Shown one piece after another: positions 19,836 to 31,273 of a DNA stretch of 64,000 bases. The stretch lies in assembly GCA_947044405.1 (NCBI GenBank), contig CAMRHE010000035.1:7227501-7291500 (forward strand), in the 5' to 3' direction. The notes below the pieces were generated by a model that was given only the letters and a program-made list of their open reading frames with translations, did not search any database and was not told where the DNA came from. How positions within the stretch are numbered: the first letter of the stretch is position 1; each line of letters begins with the position of its first letter. The position numbers and the translations under genes were made by a program. This stretch comes from Leptodactylus fallax (lineage: Eukaryota > Chordata > Amphibia > Anura > Leptodactylidae).

Positions 19836-20113
19836 TTCTAACCTCTCCCACCCCAAGGAAGAGAAGAAGAAAAAAAAACACTTAAACCATTTCCTAAAAC
19901 CTGTGGTAACAACATTTTCCCAAACCTTCCATCTCTTGACAAATTTTTGGATCATATTTCCATTCTTACATGCCATGCCTTCCAACTGTATATACTTAAT
20001 TAACATTGCCTTACATTCTGGAAAATCAGGGACAATTTCAGTTCTCCAATATCTAAGTATCTGCTTTCCAGCCACATACAGACCCAAGGAAGTCTTAAAC
20101 AAACTCTCCATCT
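19836..20113 (-). pseudogene. L1-like LINE ORF2 C-terminal fragment
   Basis: The minus strand reads FKTSLGLYVAGKQILRYW, then PDFPECKAML, then EGMACKNGN and IQKFVKRWKVW. This matches the extreme C-terminal layout of L1-type ORF2 proteins (a conserved ILR.W followed by an acidic helix and a W..W end). With 21177-21850 it is the remnant of one element that was later split by a TTAA-flanked repeat. The reverse transcriptase core between them is missing. Confidence 0.65.
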
Positions 20114-21176
20114 TTAATCCCTTAACGCCGAGCACTGTAATAGTACCGTGCTGTTGTCAGATATATTGTGATATATGGTTTTTGAAGCACAGATTTAGAT
20201 TTGGTTTTTGGACACCATGCCACTTTTGCAGAATCCCTAAAAAAGGCCAGAAAAGTTTAATCACTTGACACATGACCCCATTTTGTAAACTACACCTCTG
20301 AATGAATTTATCTAGGGGTACAGTGAACATTTTTAACCCCCAAATGTTGCATTCATTTTCCAGGCATGAAAAGTGAAAATGGCAATTTTTCCAGAAATAC
20401 ATCATTTCAGTGTGCAATATATTGTGCCCAGCTTGTATCAGAGACAATGATTTAAGGGGGTTTCTAATAAATAGGGTTTTAAAATCCCCTTCAGAACTGA
20501 AGTGGTCCCTGAGGCTAGGTTCACATCTGCGCACGGCTCTCTGCCGGGGGACCCAAACCAGAGAGCTGGACAGCAAAAACAGCTGTTACCCGAGGACAAA
20601 GGTGGTCCACATAGGCTATAATAGGGTCAGCTGGGTGTCTATCAGGTGTCTGCTGTTTTTATACTGAAACCAGTGGAGAGAAAAGTCCTCCATGTAGGAC
20701 TTTTCTCTCTGCCGATTTCTGGCGGTTTCTGCAGAGGATTCTATGGTGCAGATGTGAACTTAACCTTAGAAATGAGTTTGGGAAATTTTCTTGTAAATAT
20801 GGACTATCACTGTTGTAAGTCTTCTAACATCCAAAAGAAATTTAAGGACCATTAAAAGATTATGTCAATATAAAGCAGAGATATGGTAGATAATATTTAT
20901 TAATGTAATTGGGTGATATGACTATTTGTGAAAAACAGCATTTCACATTTTGAAAATTGAAAATTTTTAGAAATTTTCATCAAATTTCCTACTATTTTTG
21001 TAAATAAATGCAAAAAATATTGATCAAAGTTTACCACTAACTACAATGTGTTACAAAAAAAACTCTCAAAATCACTGGGTAAAGCATCTTAAAGTTATTG
21101 CCACATAAAGTGATAAATGTCAGTTTTGAAAAATGGGGTTGTGATCTTAAGGTGGTGTTTGGACTTAAGAGTTTAA
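20114..21176 (-). mobile_element. TTAA-flanked repeat inserted in a LINE relic
   Basis: TTAA at 20114-20117 and 21173-21176 flank sequence that is, in reverse complement, related to 25762-26240: the GGCAATAACTTTRAGA and GGTAGATAATATTTATTAAT segments are shared. It also resembles 28460-28840 (GGACACCATGCCACTTTTGCAG). It separates two halves of an L1-like relic, so it inserted after that LINE. A smaller MITE (20512-20768) lies within it. Confidence 0.6.
20512..20768. mobile_element. MITE with CTAGGTTCACATCTGC ends
   Basis: The left end CTAGGTTCACATCTGC and the right end GCAGATGTGAACTTAACC are inverted copies. Internal segments also pair (GGAGAGAAAAGTCC with GGACTTTTCTCTC, 20673-20712). About 257 bp, non-coding. 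Confidence 0.8.
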
Positions 21177-21850
21177 GCAAAGAAAATGGTTTATAAAATC
21201 TCTTAAACAATACTATGACTGGCACTTCATACATAGATTCAGGTAGTTTGTCCTCCACCCATGCCTTATAAAATATTTTCAATAATTGGGGATGGAGTAA
21301 ATGACCATACCTTTTTTAAATTTCAAATGGCAGTCCATCAGTTCCTGCTACTTTACTACTAGGAGTACCTGCAACAGCCTTCTGGATTTTTTTGAAATGT
21401 TATAGAGGCATCCAATAAATACAAACCTTCTACAGATAAGGTTGGCATTACAATACTTTCCTAATAACCTGTGCCTACTGGGTATAACAATCCCTTGCTT
21501 AATACACCTTATAATATTTATGAAACTCTTTTTTTTATTTCTTGAGAATCCCTAACTACTATCCACTCCCTTGAATAAACAAAATACTGTGCTCTTACCT
21601 TTTTTACACACCATATTTGCCGACCATTTTCCCTTCTTACCCCTTCTTCCAAATATCTATGCTCCCTAAAATGTTTCTTTATATGTACTTTTTCTATATG
21701 TACTTCTAACATAAACCTACCTAAATTCTCCTGTGACTTCTCCCATCCCTGCAAAGTTTGTGAAATTTGTTCCTGAATATATGCTTCTTTTATCCATTTT
21801 CTTTTAACATGGTGCATGTTGAACATGTAGCATAAGTAACAGAATTACAT
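21177..21850 (-). pseudogene. L1-like LINE ORF2 linker and start of reverse transcriptase
   Basis: Minus-strand frames give a basic helical linker (21518-21826) ending in DSQEIKKRV, then AGTDGLPFEI (matching the GPDGLP motif that opens the reverse transcriptase), then KIFYKAWVEDKLPESMYE and VIVLFKR. This is the standard order linker, GxDGxP, then gxlPxSm, of L1-type ORF2. It breaks off at the TTAA-flanked element. Frameshifts separate each block. Confidence 0.65.
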
Positions 21851-23432
21851 GCCTAAGGTATATACCTCTGCTAGCCTCAGAGCTGAAATCTACCAGCATT
21901 CTATATTTGCATGGGGCTTGCTCTAGTAATTTGCATCCTGGATAGTCTACACCAATCCCTTGTAGACTTCTGATGAAGAGAAGATTACTGTTGCATTGGA
22001 TTAAAGGATCTCAACTAAGATATTAGGAATATCAGTTTGGATGAGCTAGATGACTATTTCTAGAAACAGGATTTACTGTAAGACTTTACATGCTTTACTT
22101 AATGTTTTGTTACATAAATATTTAAATGATCAATTATGTAATTATCTATTTCATTAAATATTTTAAATTTTTTTTTGACATTTTCATATTGACAAATGAA
22201 TGAACAGTAACAGAAATCAAAGTAAAAAGATCCTTATTTAAATGCGCTCTATGATTATCTGTTGGTCTTTTCCTATTTACAGTATTCAGGAAACATGGGA
22301 TATAAATTGTAGCAAAGATTATCAGAGATTGTACTTTAAAGCTTGGAAGAGTTACACACAGTGCACTTTATATTAGCATTAAAATAAAGGTAGTCACATT
22401 TATTGCTTTAAGGGAGCACTTTTAATCTAGAATTTATATGTGAGAATGCCTAATAGAACTGTATGTCCTATAGCTGACAGCAAATTTCTTTAAAAGCACA
22501 AGGGAACAGTAACTGTAGAATAAAATTATTCTCTCACAGTATTTACAGTACATTTAAACACTTAAGTTATTGTAGACCCTTCTTCTTTACTGTTAGCTAT
22601 TAACTGAGTGGCAAAGCAAATGTATTCTGCTTACAGCAGCAGTAAAATATGTTACCAAAAGCATAACACTTTGTTCTTTCTTTCCACACTAGTGAGCTTA
22701 TTCAGAAAACAATGTGCAGCTATATCCATAGTTTAAAAAGCTTGAAATATGGGGTCATGTTTGAAAGAGTATTGACTTCCATTATTTCTAAAATAGACTG
22801 AAGGCTATAGTTTACACTAGCAGATATTTGATGCACAACTGATGCAATTTTCAGACAATAAAACAGAATTGGAATAATGAATGAAAGAAAATGGGAAGCT
22901 ATTTGTTTTTTGGATAGCACATGTAGAAATAATTAAAATGTTGTAAAGATCATGAAGGTAAGTATCATATAGTATCTAAATATATTTTAGCGTTTTGATA
23001 AAGTATTTTTTAAACTCTGCAGTGGCCAAACCAGGTAACTGTAGCTTATCTCTCCTTCAAGTAAATGGGAGCTGAAATCCAGTAACCTTTTTTGGATCCA
23101 TTCTCTCCATTATCAATTGGGGGGTCTGCTGTCAAACCCTCACTGATCTAATATTTATGACTTATCCTTATGATATGTCATCAATATTTTTAGCCTAGAA
23201 GCCCTCTTTAATGAAGGACACAGCAATTTTTTATATCTGCATTCTAAAAGCCAATGCTTTTTTCATTATTCCATTGACAAAGCTATATAAAGTCTTGTTT
23301 CTTTGTAGAAAAAAATGTATTTTTTTTATACGCCAACTTTTTGGGGTTGTGGGTGCCATGATAAACAGCAATTACAATTTAGTTGTTTGTTGTGTTAATA
23401 TAATTATAGAGGACAAAGGGAAAGCTAAGGTG
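21851..23432. other. Non-repetitive stretch, nothing recognised
   Basis: Normal-complexity AT-rich DNA, for example 22230-22600, with no element ends or coding evidence. A long open frame at 23211-23720 crosses into the MITE below and is not accepted as a gene. Confidence 0.45.
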
Positions 23433-23914
23433 TTAAAGGAAGTCTACCAACCTCCAACTATATTCAACTGTGTCAGCACTGTGTTACAGAGCACATTACA
23501 GTTAAAAACAACATACCTTTGTTATGTATGTCACTTCTGTAGATTTGAAGCAATATTGATGCATATGCAAAAGAAGCAGTTGGTTCACTGGGAGTGCCCT
23601 TTCAGCTCCATGGAACACTGCTCTTGCTGTTTAGATCCCAGCCATCTTCTGCCTGTTCCACCGTGTGCAGTTGCAGTTGATCCTCCCACTGCTATGACTT
23701 CACCCATTCTACTTGAGTAGCAAAAGAGGTACTTTGAGACCTCAAAGCTCACCCCAAGTACACCAACTGCCTCATTTGCATATAATTTCAAACTTATTTT
23801 TCTCCAAACCTACTAACATGACATAAAAAGGTATGCTGTTTATCACTGTAATGTGCTCAGTAACATGATGGTTGCAGTTGAATATACTTAGAGGTGGTGG
23901 TAGACTCCCTTTAA
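23433..23914. mobile_element. TTAA-flanked MITE with long inverted repeats
   Basis: Begins TTAAAGGAAGTCTACC and ends GGTAGACTCCCTTTAA. The inverted repeats extend about 85 bp, including ACTATATTCAACTG against CAGTTGAATATACT and GAGCACATTACAG against CTGTAATGTGCTC. A fragment of the same family (TTAAAGGGAGTCTATC) is at 54937. It is non-coding. Confidence 0.85.
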
Positions 23915-23929
23915 CCAGCATTTTCCAAT

Positions 23930-24660
23930 TTTCATTTCTTCTAAAAGCTAAAAACTTTTTTTTTTTTTTCTCCCAGATCAAAGAACTGTATGAAGGCTTA
24001 TGTTTTGCGGAACAAATTGTACTTCTTATTGATACCATTTAATATTCTGTACAATGTACTGGGCAGCTGAAAAAAATTTCTGAATGGGGTGGAATTCAAA
24101 CTTTCTTATGGGCTTTGTATTTACTGCGTTCACTTTGCAACCAAAATGACATGTCAGCTGTATTCTACGGATCAGTCTGATTTCGGCGATACCAAATTAA
24201 TATAGTGGTGTGTTGTGTTTTTTTTTGTTTTTTTTTTACATTTTAACCCCTTAAAAAAATCCAAAAGTTTCCAAAATAAATTCTTGGAGGCACTGTATAC
24301 TGACACAAGTAACTTTTTTAAATATTTCTGTGTATAATGCATATTTATTTTTTATTTTTTTTTAATGCGGGGCCAGGTGTATTCTTATTTAACCATTTTG
24401 GGGAATGTCTATTGCTTTGATTGCTTTTTATTCAATTTTTTATGAGAGCCAAACTGTAAAAAAATAGCGGTTCTCCTCTTTTGATTATTTTTCCTGCTAC
24501 GGTGTTCACCATACAGGAAAAATATTTTTATACGTTTGTAGAATGTGTGTTTTCAAACACAGGGATACCTAATGTGAATGTGGGGGCATGAGGGAGGGCG
24601 CAATATGTGAAAAATAAAAATAAAACAAAATAAAAAAATAATGCCTTTCACAACCTACAC
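23930..24660 (+). repeat. Partial TTAA-family repeat
   Basis: Related to 13840-14480: both contain TTGCGRAACAAATTGTACTT, AATGTACTGGG.AGCTG, and ATGACATGT..CCTG followed by GGATCAGT. It appears as a decayed, truncated copy next to the MITE. Confidence 0.6.
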
Positions 24661-25240
24661 CTTAGCTGCTAGAAAACCCATAACTATATATCCATTATAG
24701 AAATATGAAATAAGAAAGGGGAAACAATTTTAAGAAGTATTTTGGCAGCATATTTTGCTATAAAAAAAAGTGTTTAGTAAAATGGCTGGCTGTGTGTGAG
24801 ATCTCAACATGGGTCAGACTATCTCTAATGAGTCATTAACCCTTCTGACCTATGTTGAGGCCTCTCCACAGCCAGCCAGTACCCTTCTCTTCACTGATGA
24901 GAAGCAAAAATCTTGAAACTGTTAACTGTAGATGGGAACCTCTTTCTTTTGGAGGAGTTATACTGGCTTGGCTATTATTACCAGATTATAACCTTAGGTT
25001 TCTTTGAAAACAGGTATTAATTTATAGGGAACTACCTTCCAATAGGTAGCGCAAGAAGGAAATTCCTTTTTTTTTCTCCCATAATGTCCATTTGCATATT
25101 TCTTACATAAAATGTTAAACAAAGAAACCTATTCTCTTTTATATTCAGTTTTAATTTTGTGTGGATATGTAAAAAGAATGAAAAAGTATACTACAATAAA
25201 TGTGACATAAAATAAAGCCCTATGTATTGCTGAAAAAATC
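24661..25240. other. Mostly non-coding; hairpin at 24786-24885
   Basis: GGCTGGCTGTGTGTGAGATCTCAACATG pairs imperfectly, over about 100 bp, with CATGTTGAGGCCTCTCCACAGCCAGCC-like sequence (positions 24786-24812 against 24854-24882). The rest is AT-rich with no gene. Confidence 0.5.
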
Positions 25241-25761
25241 CAAAAGTTATTTAACCTTGTCTCGTTGCAGCCATTATTAGACAGAGCCCAATTTTTCAAA
25301 TTTGACCTGTGTCACTTTATATAGTAATAACTGAAATAATTTAGTGATTCTGAGATTGTTTTATCATGAGATACTTCGTGTTAGTGGTAAACTTTTTCTA
25401 TTCTTTGAATAGGAATAGGAAATTTGGTGAAAATGTGGAAATAAGTCACAATTTTCAAAATGTAAAATACTCTGCTTTTCAGACAGATAGTCATATTACC
25501 CAAATTAGTTAATAAAAATTATCTACAAGCCTAATAGCGATATTTCAAATTTACAAGAAAATTTCCCAAATCCACAGAGACCACATCAGTCCTGAAAGGG
25601 AGTTTAAAGGCCTATATATTAGGCCCATTTTCAAAACTACACCCCTCAAATAATTCAAAACAGCATTTGGGAAGTTTATTAATACTTTAAGCATTTTTTG
25701 AGAATTTAAAAAAAAATGAAGAGGTGAAATTAAGACATTTCAATTTGTTTTCAATATTATG
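25241..25761 (+). repeat. Partial copy of the TTAA-family 5' region
   Basis: Closely resembles 25800-26340: TGTCACTTTATATRG, TAGTGGTAAAC, CTCTGCTTTTCAGACAGATAG and ACTACACCCCTCAAATAATTC occur in the same order. It looks like a second, more decayed copy directly upstream of the larger element. Confidence 0.65.
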
Positions 25762-26429
25762 TTAACCCCTTAAGGACCCAGCCCAAAATTGCGTTAAGGA
25801 CTAGGCCTAGTTTTTCAAAACTGACGTGTCACTTTATATGGCAATAACTTTGAGACGTCTTAACTTACACAAGTGATTTTTGAGATTGTTTTTTCGTGAC
25901 ACATTGTACTTCATGTTAGTGGTAAACACTAATGAATATTTTTGTATTTATTTATAAAAAAAATAGGAAATTTGATGGAAATTTTGAAAACAAATTTTCA
26001 AAATGTGAAATGCTCTGCTTTTCAGACAGATAGTCATACCACCCAAATACATTAATACATATTATCTACCATATCTCTGCTATATCTTTTAATCGTCCTG
26101 TAATTTATTTTGGATGTTAGAAGGCTTACAAGTGTAACAGCGATTTTGCAGATTTACAAGAAAATTTCCCAAAATAATTTTTTAGGGACCACTTCAGTTC
26201 TGAAGAGGATTATAATGGCCTATATATTAGAAACCCCCATAAATCACCCCATTTTCAAAACTGCACCCCTCAAATAATTCAAAACAACATTTGGGAAGTT
26301 TGTTAACCCTTTAAGCATTTCACTAGAATTAAAACAATATGGAGGTGAAATTTAGACATTTAATTTTTTCCCACTAATTCCTTAATTTAGCCCTAAAATT
26401 AACACATTCACAAAGGGTTAAAGGAGAAA

Positions 26430-27990
26430 ATGCATCTCACAGTTTGTTATGCAATTTCTCCCGAGCATGGAAATACCCCACATGTGGGTGTAAACTGATG
26501 TTTGGGCGAATGGCAGCGCACGGAAGGGAAGGAGTGACACTGGGCGTCTGAAAAGCTGATTTTGCTGGAATAGTTTTCAGGTGCCATGTCTCATTTGCAA
26601 AGCCCCTAGAGTACCAATACAAAGGAAAACCCCAAAAAGTGACCCCATTTTGGAAACTACACCCCTCACAGAATTCATCAAGGGGTATAGTGAGCATTTT
26701 GACCTTACAGCCGTTTCACAGATTTTGCTAACATTGGGATGTATAAATGAAATATTACTAAAATGTCACTTTATCCCCAAAGTTTTCATTTTCACAAGGG
26801 GTTAAAGGAGAAAAAGCACCCCACAGTTTGCAAAACAATTGCTCCTGAACACGGCAATAACCCATATGTGGTCTTAATCTGCTGTATGGGTACATGGCAG
26901 GGCTCAGAATGGAAAGAGTGCTATTTGGCTTTTGGAGGGCAGATTTTGGTGGAATAGTTTTCAGGTACCATTTGCATTTGCAGAGCCCCCAAAGTACCAA
27001 TACAGTGGAAGCCCCCTAAAAGTGACCCCATTTTGAAAACTACACCCCTCACAGAACATATCAAGGGGTATAGTGAGCATTTTGACCCTACAGCTGTTAA
27101 ACAGATTTTATTAGCATTGGGACATTAAAATGAAAAATTACTTTTTTTCCAATAAACCGTCAATTTAGCTCCAAATTTTTCATTTTCACAAGAGGACAAA
27201 GGAGAAAAAGCTCCCCAAAGTTCGTTACACAATTTCTCCTGAACACAGAAATGCCCCATATGTGGTTGTAATCTGCTGTATGGGTACATGGCAGGGCTCA
27301 AAATGGAAAGAGCGCTATTTAGCTTTTGGAGGGCAGATTTTGCTGGAATAGTTTTCAGGTGCCATGTCGCATTTGCAGAGCCCCTAAAGTACCAATACAA
27401 TACAAACCCCCAAAAAGTGACCCCATTTTGAAAACTACACCCCTCATAGAATTTATCTAGGGGTATAGTGAGCATTTTAACCTCACAGCTGTTTCACAGA
27501 TTTTATTGACTTAGGGACGTAAAAATGAAAAATTACTTTTTTCCAATAAACCGTCCATTTAGTGACATAATTTTAATTTTTGCAAGTGGTTAAAGAAGAA
27601 AAAACACCCCACATTTTGTTACACAATTTCTTCTGAACACAGAAATGCCCCATATGTGATTATAATCTGCTGTATGGGAACATGGTGGGGCTCAGAATGG
27701 AAAGAGCGCTATTTGGCTTTTGGAGGGCAGATGTGGCTGGAATAGTTTTTGAGTGCCATGTCGCATTTGCAGAGCCCCTAAAGTACCAATACAATGGAAA
27801 CCTCTCAAAAGTGACCCCATTTTAGAAACTACACCCCTCAAGGAATGTATCAAGGGGTATTATTATTTTGAGCCTAAAAATGCTTCCCAAAAATTAATGT
27901 ACAAAGTGAAAATTAAAGTTTTTAAAGAAATATCCAATTTCAGTGCCTAATACGCTGCAGCCACTTTGTGGCATCAGAGACATGAACTCC
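26430..27990 (+). repeat. About four tandem units of roughly 390 bp
   Basis: Successive units share, in order, a TTTCTCCTGAACACRG block, CTGCTGTATGGGTACATGGCAGGG, TTTTGGAGGGCAGAT, GCATTTGCAGAGCCCCTAAAG, GACCCCATTTTG and ATCAAGGGGTATAGTGAGCA. Unit starts are approximate. Divergence between units is moderate, suggesting old duplication. Confidence 0.8.
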
Positions 27991-28424
27991 TAAAACTATT
28001 AAGTGGGCTATCCCGGGGACAAAAAAATTAAATATGTGGGTATAAACTGCTGCTTGGGCACACAGCAGGGCTCAGAAGGGAAGGAGCACTGTGTTTTTTT
28101 TAGCTTTTGGAGTACTTTCTGGTCTCCATGTTATTTTTGCAGAGCCCTGGAGGTGCCAGTAAATTGGAATTCCCCAAGAAGTGACCCCCATTTTGTAGGG
28201 ACAATTTTAGGGTCTCTGCAAATGTGACATGGCGTCCAAAAAAACAACAATCTAAATATGCACTCCAAAAGCACATAGCGCTCCTTCACATTTGCGCCCT
28301 GCTGTGTGCGCAAATGACAGTTTATGCCCACATGTATGACACTGGTGTACCCAGGATAACGTACTTAACAATGCCATATGTGGATATAAACTGCTGTTTG
28401 GGCACAGCCGGGCACAGAAGGGAA

Positions 28425-29045
28425 GGAGCGCTATTTTGGTTTTTGGAGCACAGTTTGCTTTTTGGACACCATGCTACTTTTGCAGAGCCCATGAATTGCC
28501 AGTAAAGTGGAATCCGCAGACATGTCACCCCATTTTGGAAACTATACCCTTCAAGGGATTTATCAAGTGGGGTAGCAAGCATTATTAACCCTTAATTGTT
28601 GCATTCTTTTAATTTCCAGAAATGAATGCGCAGTTTTTCTATAGATACGCCATTTCAGTGCCCAATATGTTGTGCCCAGTTTATGTCTGCACAGACACAC
28701 ACTCCAAAAACTGGTGATCGGGGATCCCGGGCACAACAGCTTTTGGAGCGTTCATCTCTGATACAAGCCGGGCACAACATATTACACACTGAAATGGCGT
28801 ATTCCTGGAAAAATTGTCATTTTCACCTTTCACCATCAGCTGCGTATTCATTTATGGATAATAAATTATAGCTACACTTGGGGGTTAAAAATGCTCACTG
28901 CACCCCAGGATAAATTCCTTTAGGAGTGTAGTTTCCAAAATGGGGTGACATGTCAGGGGATTCCACTGTACTGGCATTTCAGCTCTGCAAAAGTGCAATG
29001 GCGTCCAAAAACCAAACCGTCCAAGTCTGTGCTCCAAAAACCAAA
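28425..29045. repeat. Large fold-back of the tandem unit
   Basis: The forward segment (28425-28700: GGACACCATGCTACTTTTGCAG, then ATTTATCAAG, then GTGCCCAATATGTTGTGCCC) reappears inverted at 28765-29045. The arms are about 270 bp around a centre near 28735. Confidence 0.7.
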
Positions 29046-30154
29046 TAGCGCTCCTTCCCTTCTGTGCTCGGCTGTGCCCAAACAGCAGTTTATACCCACA
29101 TATGACATTAAGTACGTTATTCTGTGGGTATAAACTGCAGTTTGAGCACACAGTAGGGCGCAGAAGGGAAGGAGCGCTATGTGGCTTATGGAGCACAGAT
29201 TCAGGTGTTTGGGATCTGGATGCCATGTCATGTTTGCAGAGCCTCTAAAGTACCAGTAAAGTGGAAACCCCTAGGGAATGACCCCATTTTGAAAAGTGCA
29301 TCCCTCAAAGAATTTATCAAGGGGTGTAGCGAGCATTAGTATCCCAGATGTGACTGCACAGTGGATGGGGAAAAGTGAATATGTAAGCTGTGCGTAGTAC
29401 ATTAGGTACACTAAATTCCCTACTATTTCCCCAGTATTTCCTATTATTGGGGAGGTCACTCTGGGGGTCACTTCTGGTTTATTATCCCTCGTAAGCTCTA
29501 AATCTGGTTTGTACCCTAATATACGCTCGCACAGCTTATAAATTCCCTTCCTGCCGCAGCCAGTTATGTTCTAATGATTTGGCTATTTTTGGGGTTTTTG
29601 TCTTCACATTGTACGAGCTATATTTTCTTTATTTCTCTGGTGATGTAGCCATATGAGGGCTTGTTGTTTGCAGTATGCGATGTATTTTTTTAATGACATA
29701 ATTTTTAGGTGCTTACAACTTATTAAATAAATTTTATTAACTCTTTCTTGGTGGATTAAAAAACAACCACATCAATTCTGGCACTGCGTTTTACCTTTTA
29801 AATTTTTCACCATGCAGCGTAGAGCATAAGTAACATGTTATCTTTATTCTGTGGGTCGGTACGATTACGGCGATAGCTCATTTATACTGTTTTTTATGCG
29901 ATACCAATTTTGCAGAACAAAAAGCCATGTTTGACCGCGGTATCCAAAGGGTTAAAACCTCCGATCGGAACTCAGTTCCGACTGGGGGTTATGGAGTAGG
30001 GTGTTAGCTGTCAGTTACAGCTAACACCCGGTCCTGATGCTGCCCGCTCAGATAGTGATCGGGCGGCCGGCCTCGGGCGTAGTATTACGCCCTGGTGCGC
30101 GAAGTACCTAGCGCCCAGGACATAATAGTACGTCCAAGGTTGTTAAGGGGTTAA

Positions 30155-30224
30155 TATTGCCCTACAATATGCATTTTGACAAAGGGTTAAAGGACAAAAT
30201 GCATACCACAATTTGTCCCAAGCA
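30155..30224. other. Short spacer
   Basis: AT-rich sequence between the TTAA element and the Tc1 relic. Confidence 0.4.
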
Positions 30225-30657
30225 CATTGTACCGCTTTTGTCTTGAATGCAAGCTGGAGATTGGGTAATGCCATGAAGACGTGAAGAGGCCTTCATAAAG
30301 GACATCACATCTGTCCTACTCTCATATTTATGGCAAGGGGTGGTATAATAAATAGTAGCCTGACCTAGAAAGTCCTCATTTCAGGTACACTAACAGCTCA
30401 ACATTACGTTGATTTGATCATGGAAGCAGTGGTGCAGCCATTTTTCCAAAGGGTCCCAGGAGTAATTTTTCAACAGGACAACACTAGGCTGCATGTGGCT
30501 TGTACTACTGTCAGCAGCCTGCATGGTCTAAAGTTTCTCCCATGGCCTTCAGTGCTTTCTATTGAGTTCACCAGGAAAGTCAGTGGTCAGCAACTACAAA
30601 GGGAACTGCAGCAGCCATCTTAATGATTTGCATGCTCAAGTGCATTAAGCATAGCAT
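30225..30657 (+). pseudogene. Tc1/mariner relic, 5' part
   Basis: Frames in order read GGIINSSL, then ISGTLTAQHYVDLIMEAVVQ with PFFQRVPGVIFQQDNTRLHVA, then LPWP and GQQLQRELQQPS. The FQQDN..HVA block carries the second catalytic Asp of a Tc1/mariner transposase and LPWPS the approach to the third acidic residue, which is lost. The relic is cut by the hAT-like element starting at 30658. Its continuation, matching the 3' part of this family as I remember it, resumes at 53109. Confidence 0.65.
30650..30657. repeat. 8-bp target-site duplication, left (CATAGCAT)
   Basis: Partner CATGGTAT is at 53109-53116. Two of eight positions differ, both by transitions, which suits an older insertion. Confidence 0.6.
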
Positions 30658-30739
30658 CAGGGCCGGTTTTAGACTAAGTGGGGCCCTGGGCAAAATTAAA
30701 AGCGGGGCCCCACATGCTGATATGCAAACAACACCATCA

Positions 30740-31262
30740 TCTTCCAGTGGCAGCCCCTATAATAACACCTCCATTCTGCCAACAAAAAAGTAATAACAAG
30801 CCCCATTTTACCACACAAAATTCAAATGAGCACCTTTGTACCGTCTAATAGATTTTTGCATGCAGTCATCGGTTATTATAGCGCCTCCTTAGAAATAATC
30901 CCTGCTTATAAATAATATTACACCTTTATCAGTAATAGAGCCCTTATAAATGATAATAATTCCCTGTATCAGTAATATTCCCCCTTATCAGTAACAGTCA
31001 CCCTGCAAAAATAATACTGCTCCCTTATTAATAATAGCCCTCTCATAAATAATAGTTAACCTTATAAATAATTAATATCCCCCTTTATAAATAAGCCCAC
31101 TTAACGATTATACCCCCCTTATAAATAGTTCCCCTCTTATAAATAATAGCTCCCCCCTTCTAATGGATGCCTTATATATAATAGTTCCCCCCTTATAAAT
31201 AATAGCCCTTCTTATAAATAATAGTTCCCCCTTATAATAGCCCCCTCGTATTTAAGTTTCCC
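30740..31262. repeat. CCCTTATAAATAATAG short-unit array
   Basis: Irregular units of about 18-35 bp built on CCCCCTTATAAATAATAG fill the left arm of E1. Confidence 0.75.
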
Positions 31263-31270
31263 AATTACAT
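31215..31270 (+). repeat. Host segment duplicated on both sides of a Tc1 element, left copy
   Basis: AATAGTTCCCCCTTATAATA through GTTTCCCAATTACATA recurs almost exactly at 32507-32556. Each copy is immediately followed by a different Tc1-like element. Confidence 0.85.
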
Positions 31271-31273
31271 ATG

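Larger units (their letters stand above)
25762..30154. mobile_element. Large TTAA-flanked repeat with internal tandem and fold-back arrays
   Basis: TTAA at 25762-25765 and 30151-30154 enclose 4.4 kb with ends CCCCTTAAGGACCC and TTGTTAAGGGG. The interior contains about four tandem units of roughly 390 bp (starting near 26430, 26815, 27205 and 27600), each with GACCCCATTTTGRAAACTAC and CATATGTGGTTGTAATCTGC. Diverged units follow in both orientations (28000-29340). The right end has hairpins, including 30000-30028 (GGTGTTAGCTGT arms). No transposase was detected, so it is either non-autonomous or a composite that grew by internal duplication. Confidence 0.6.

Noticed and set aside
23211..23720. 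169-codon open frame
   Set aside because: It crosses from unique DNA into a MITE, has no domain, and has a composition typical of chance frames.
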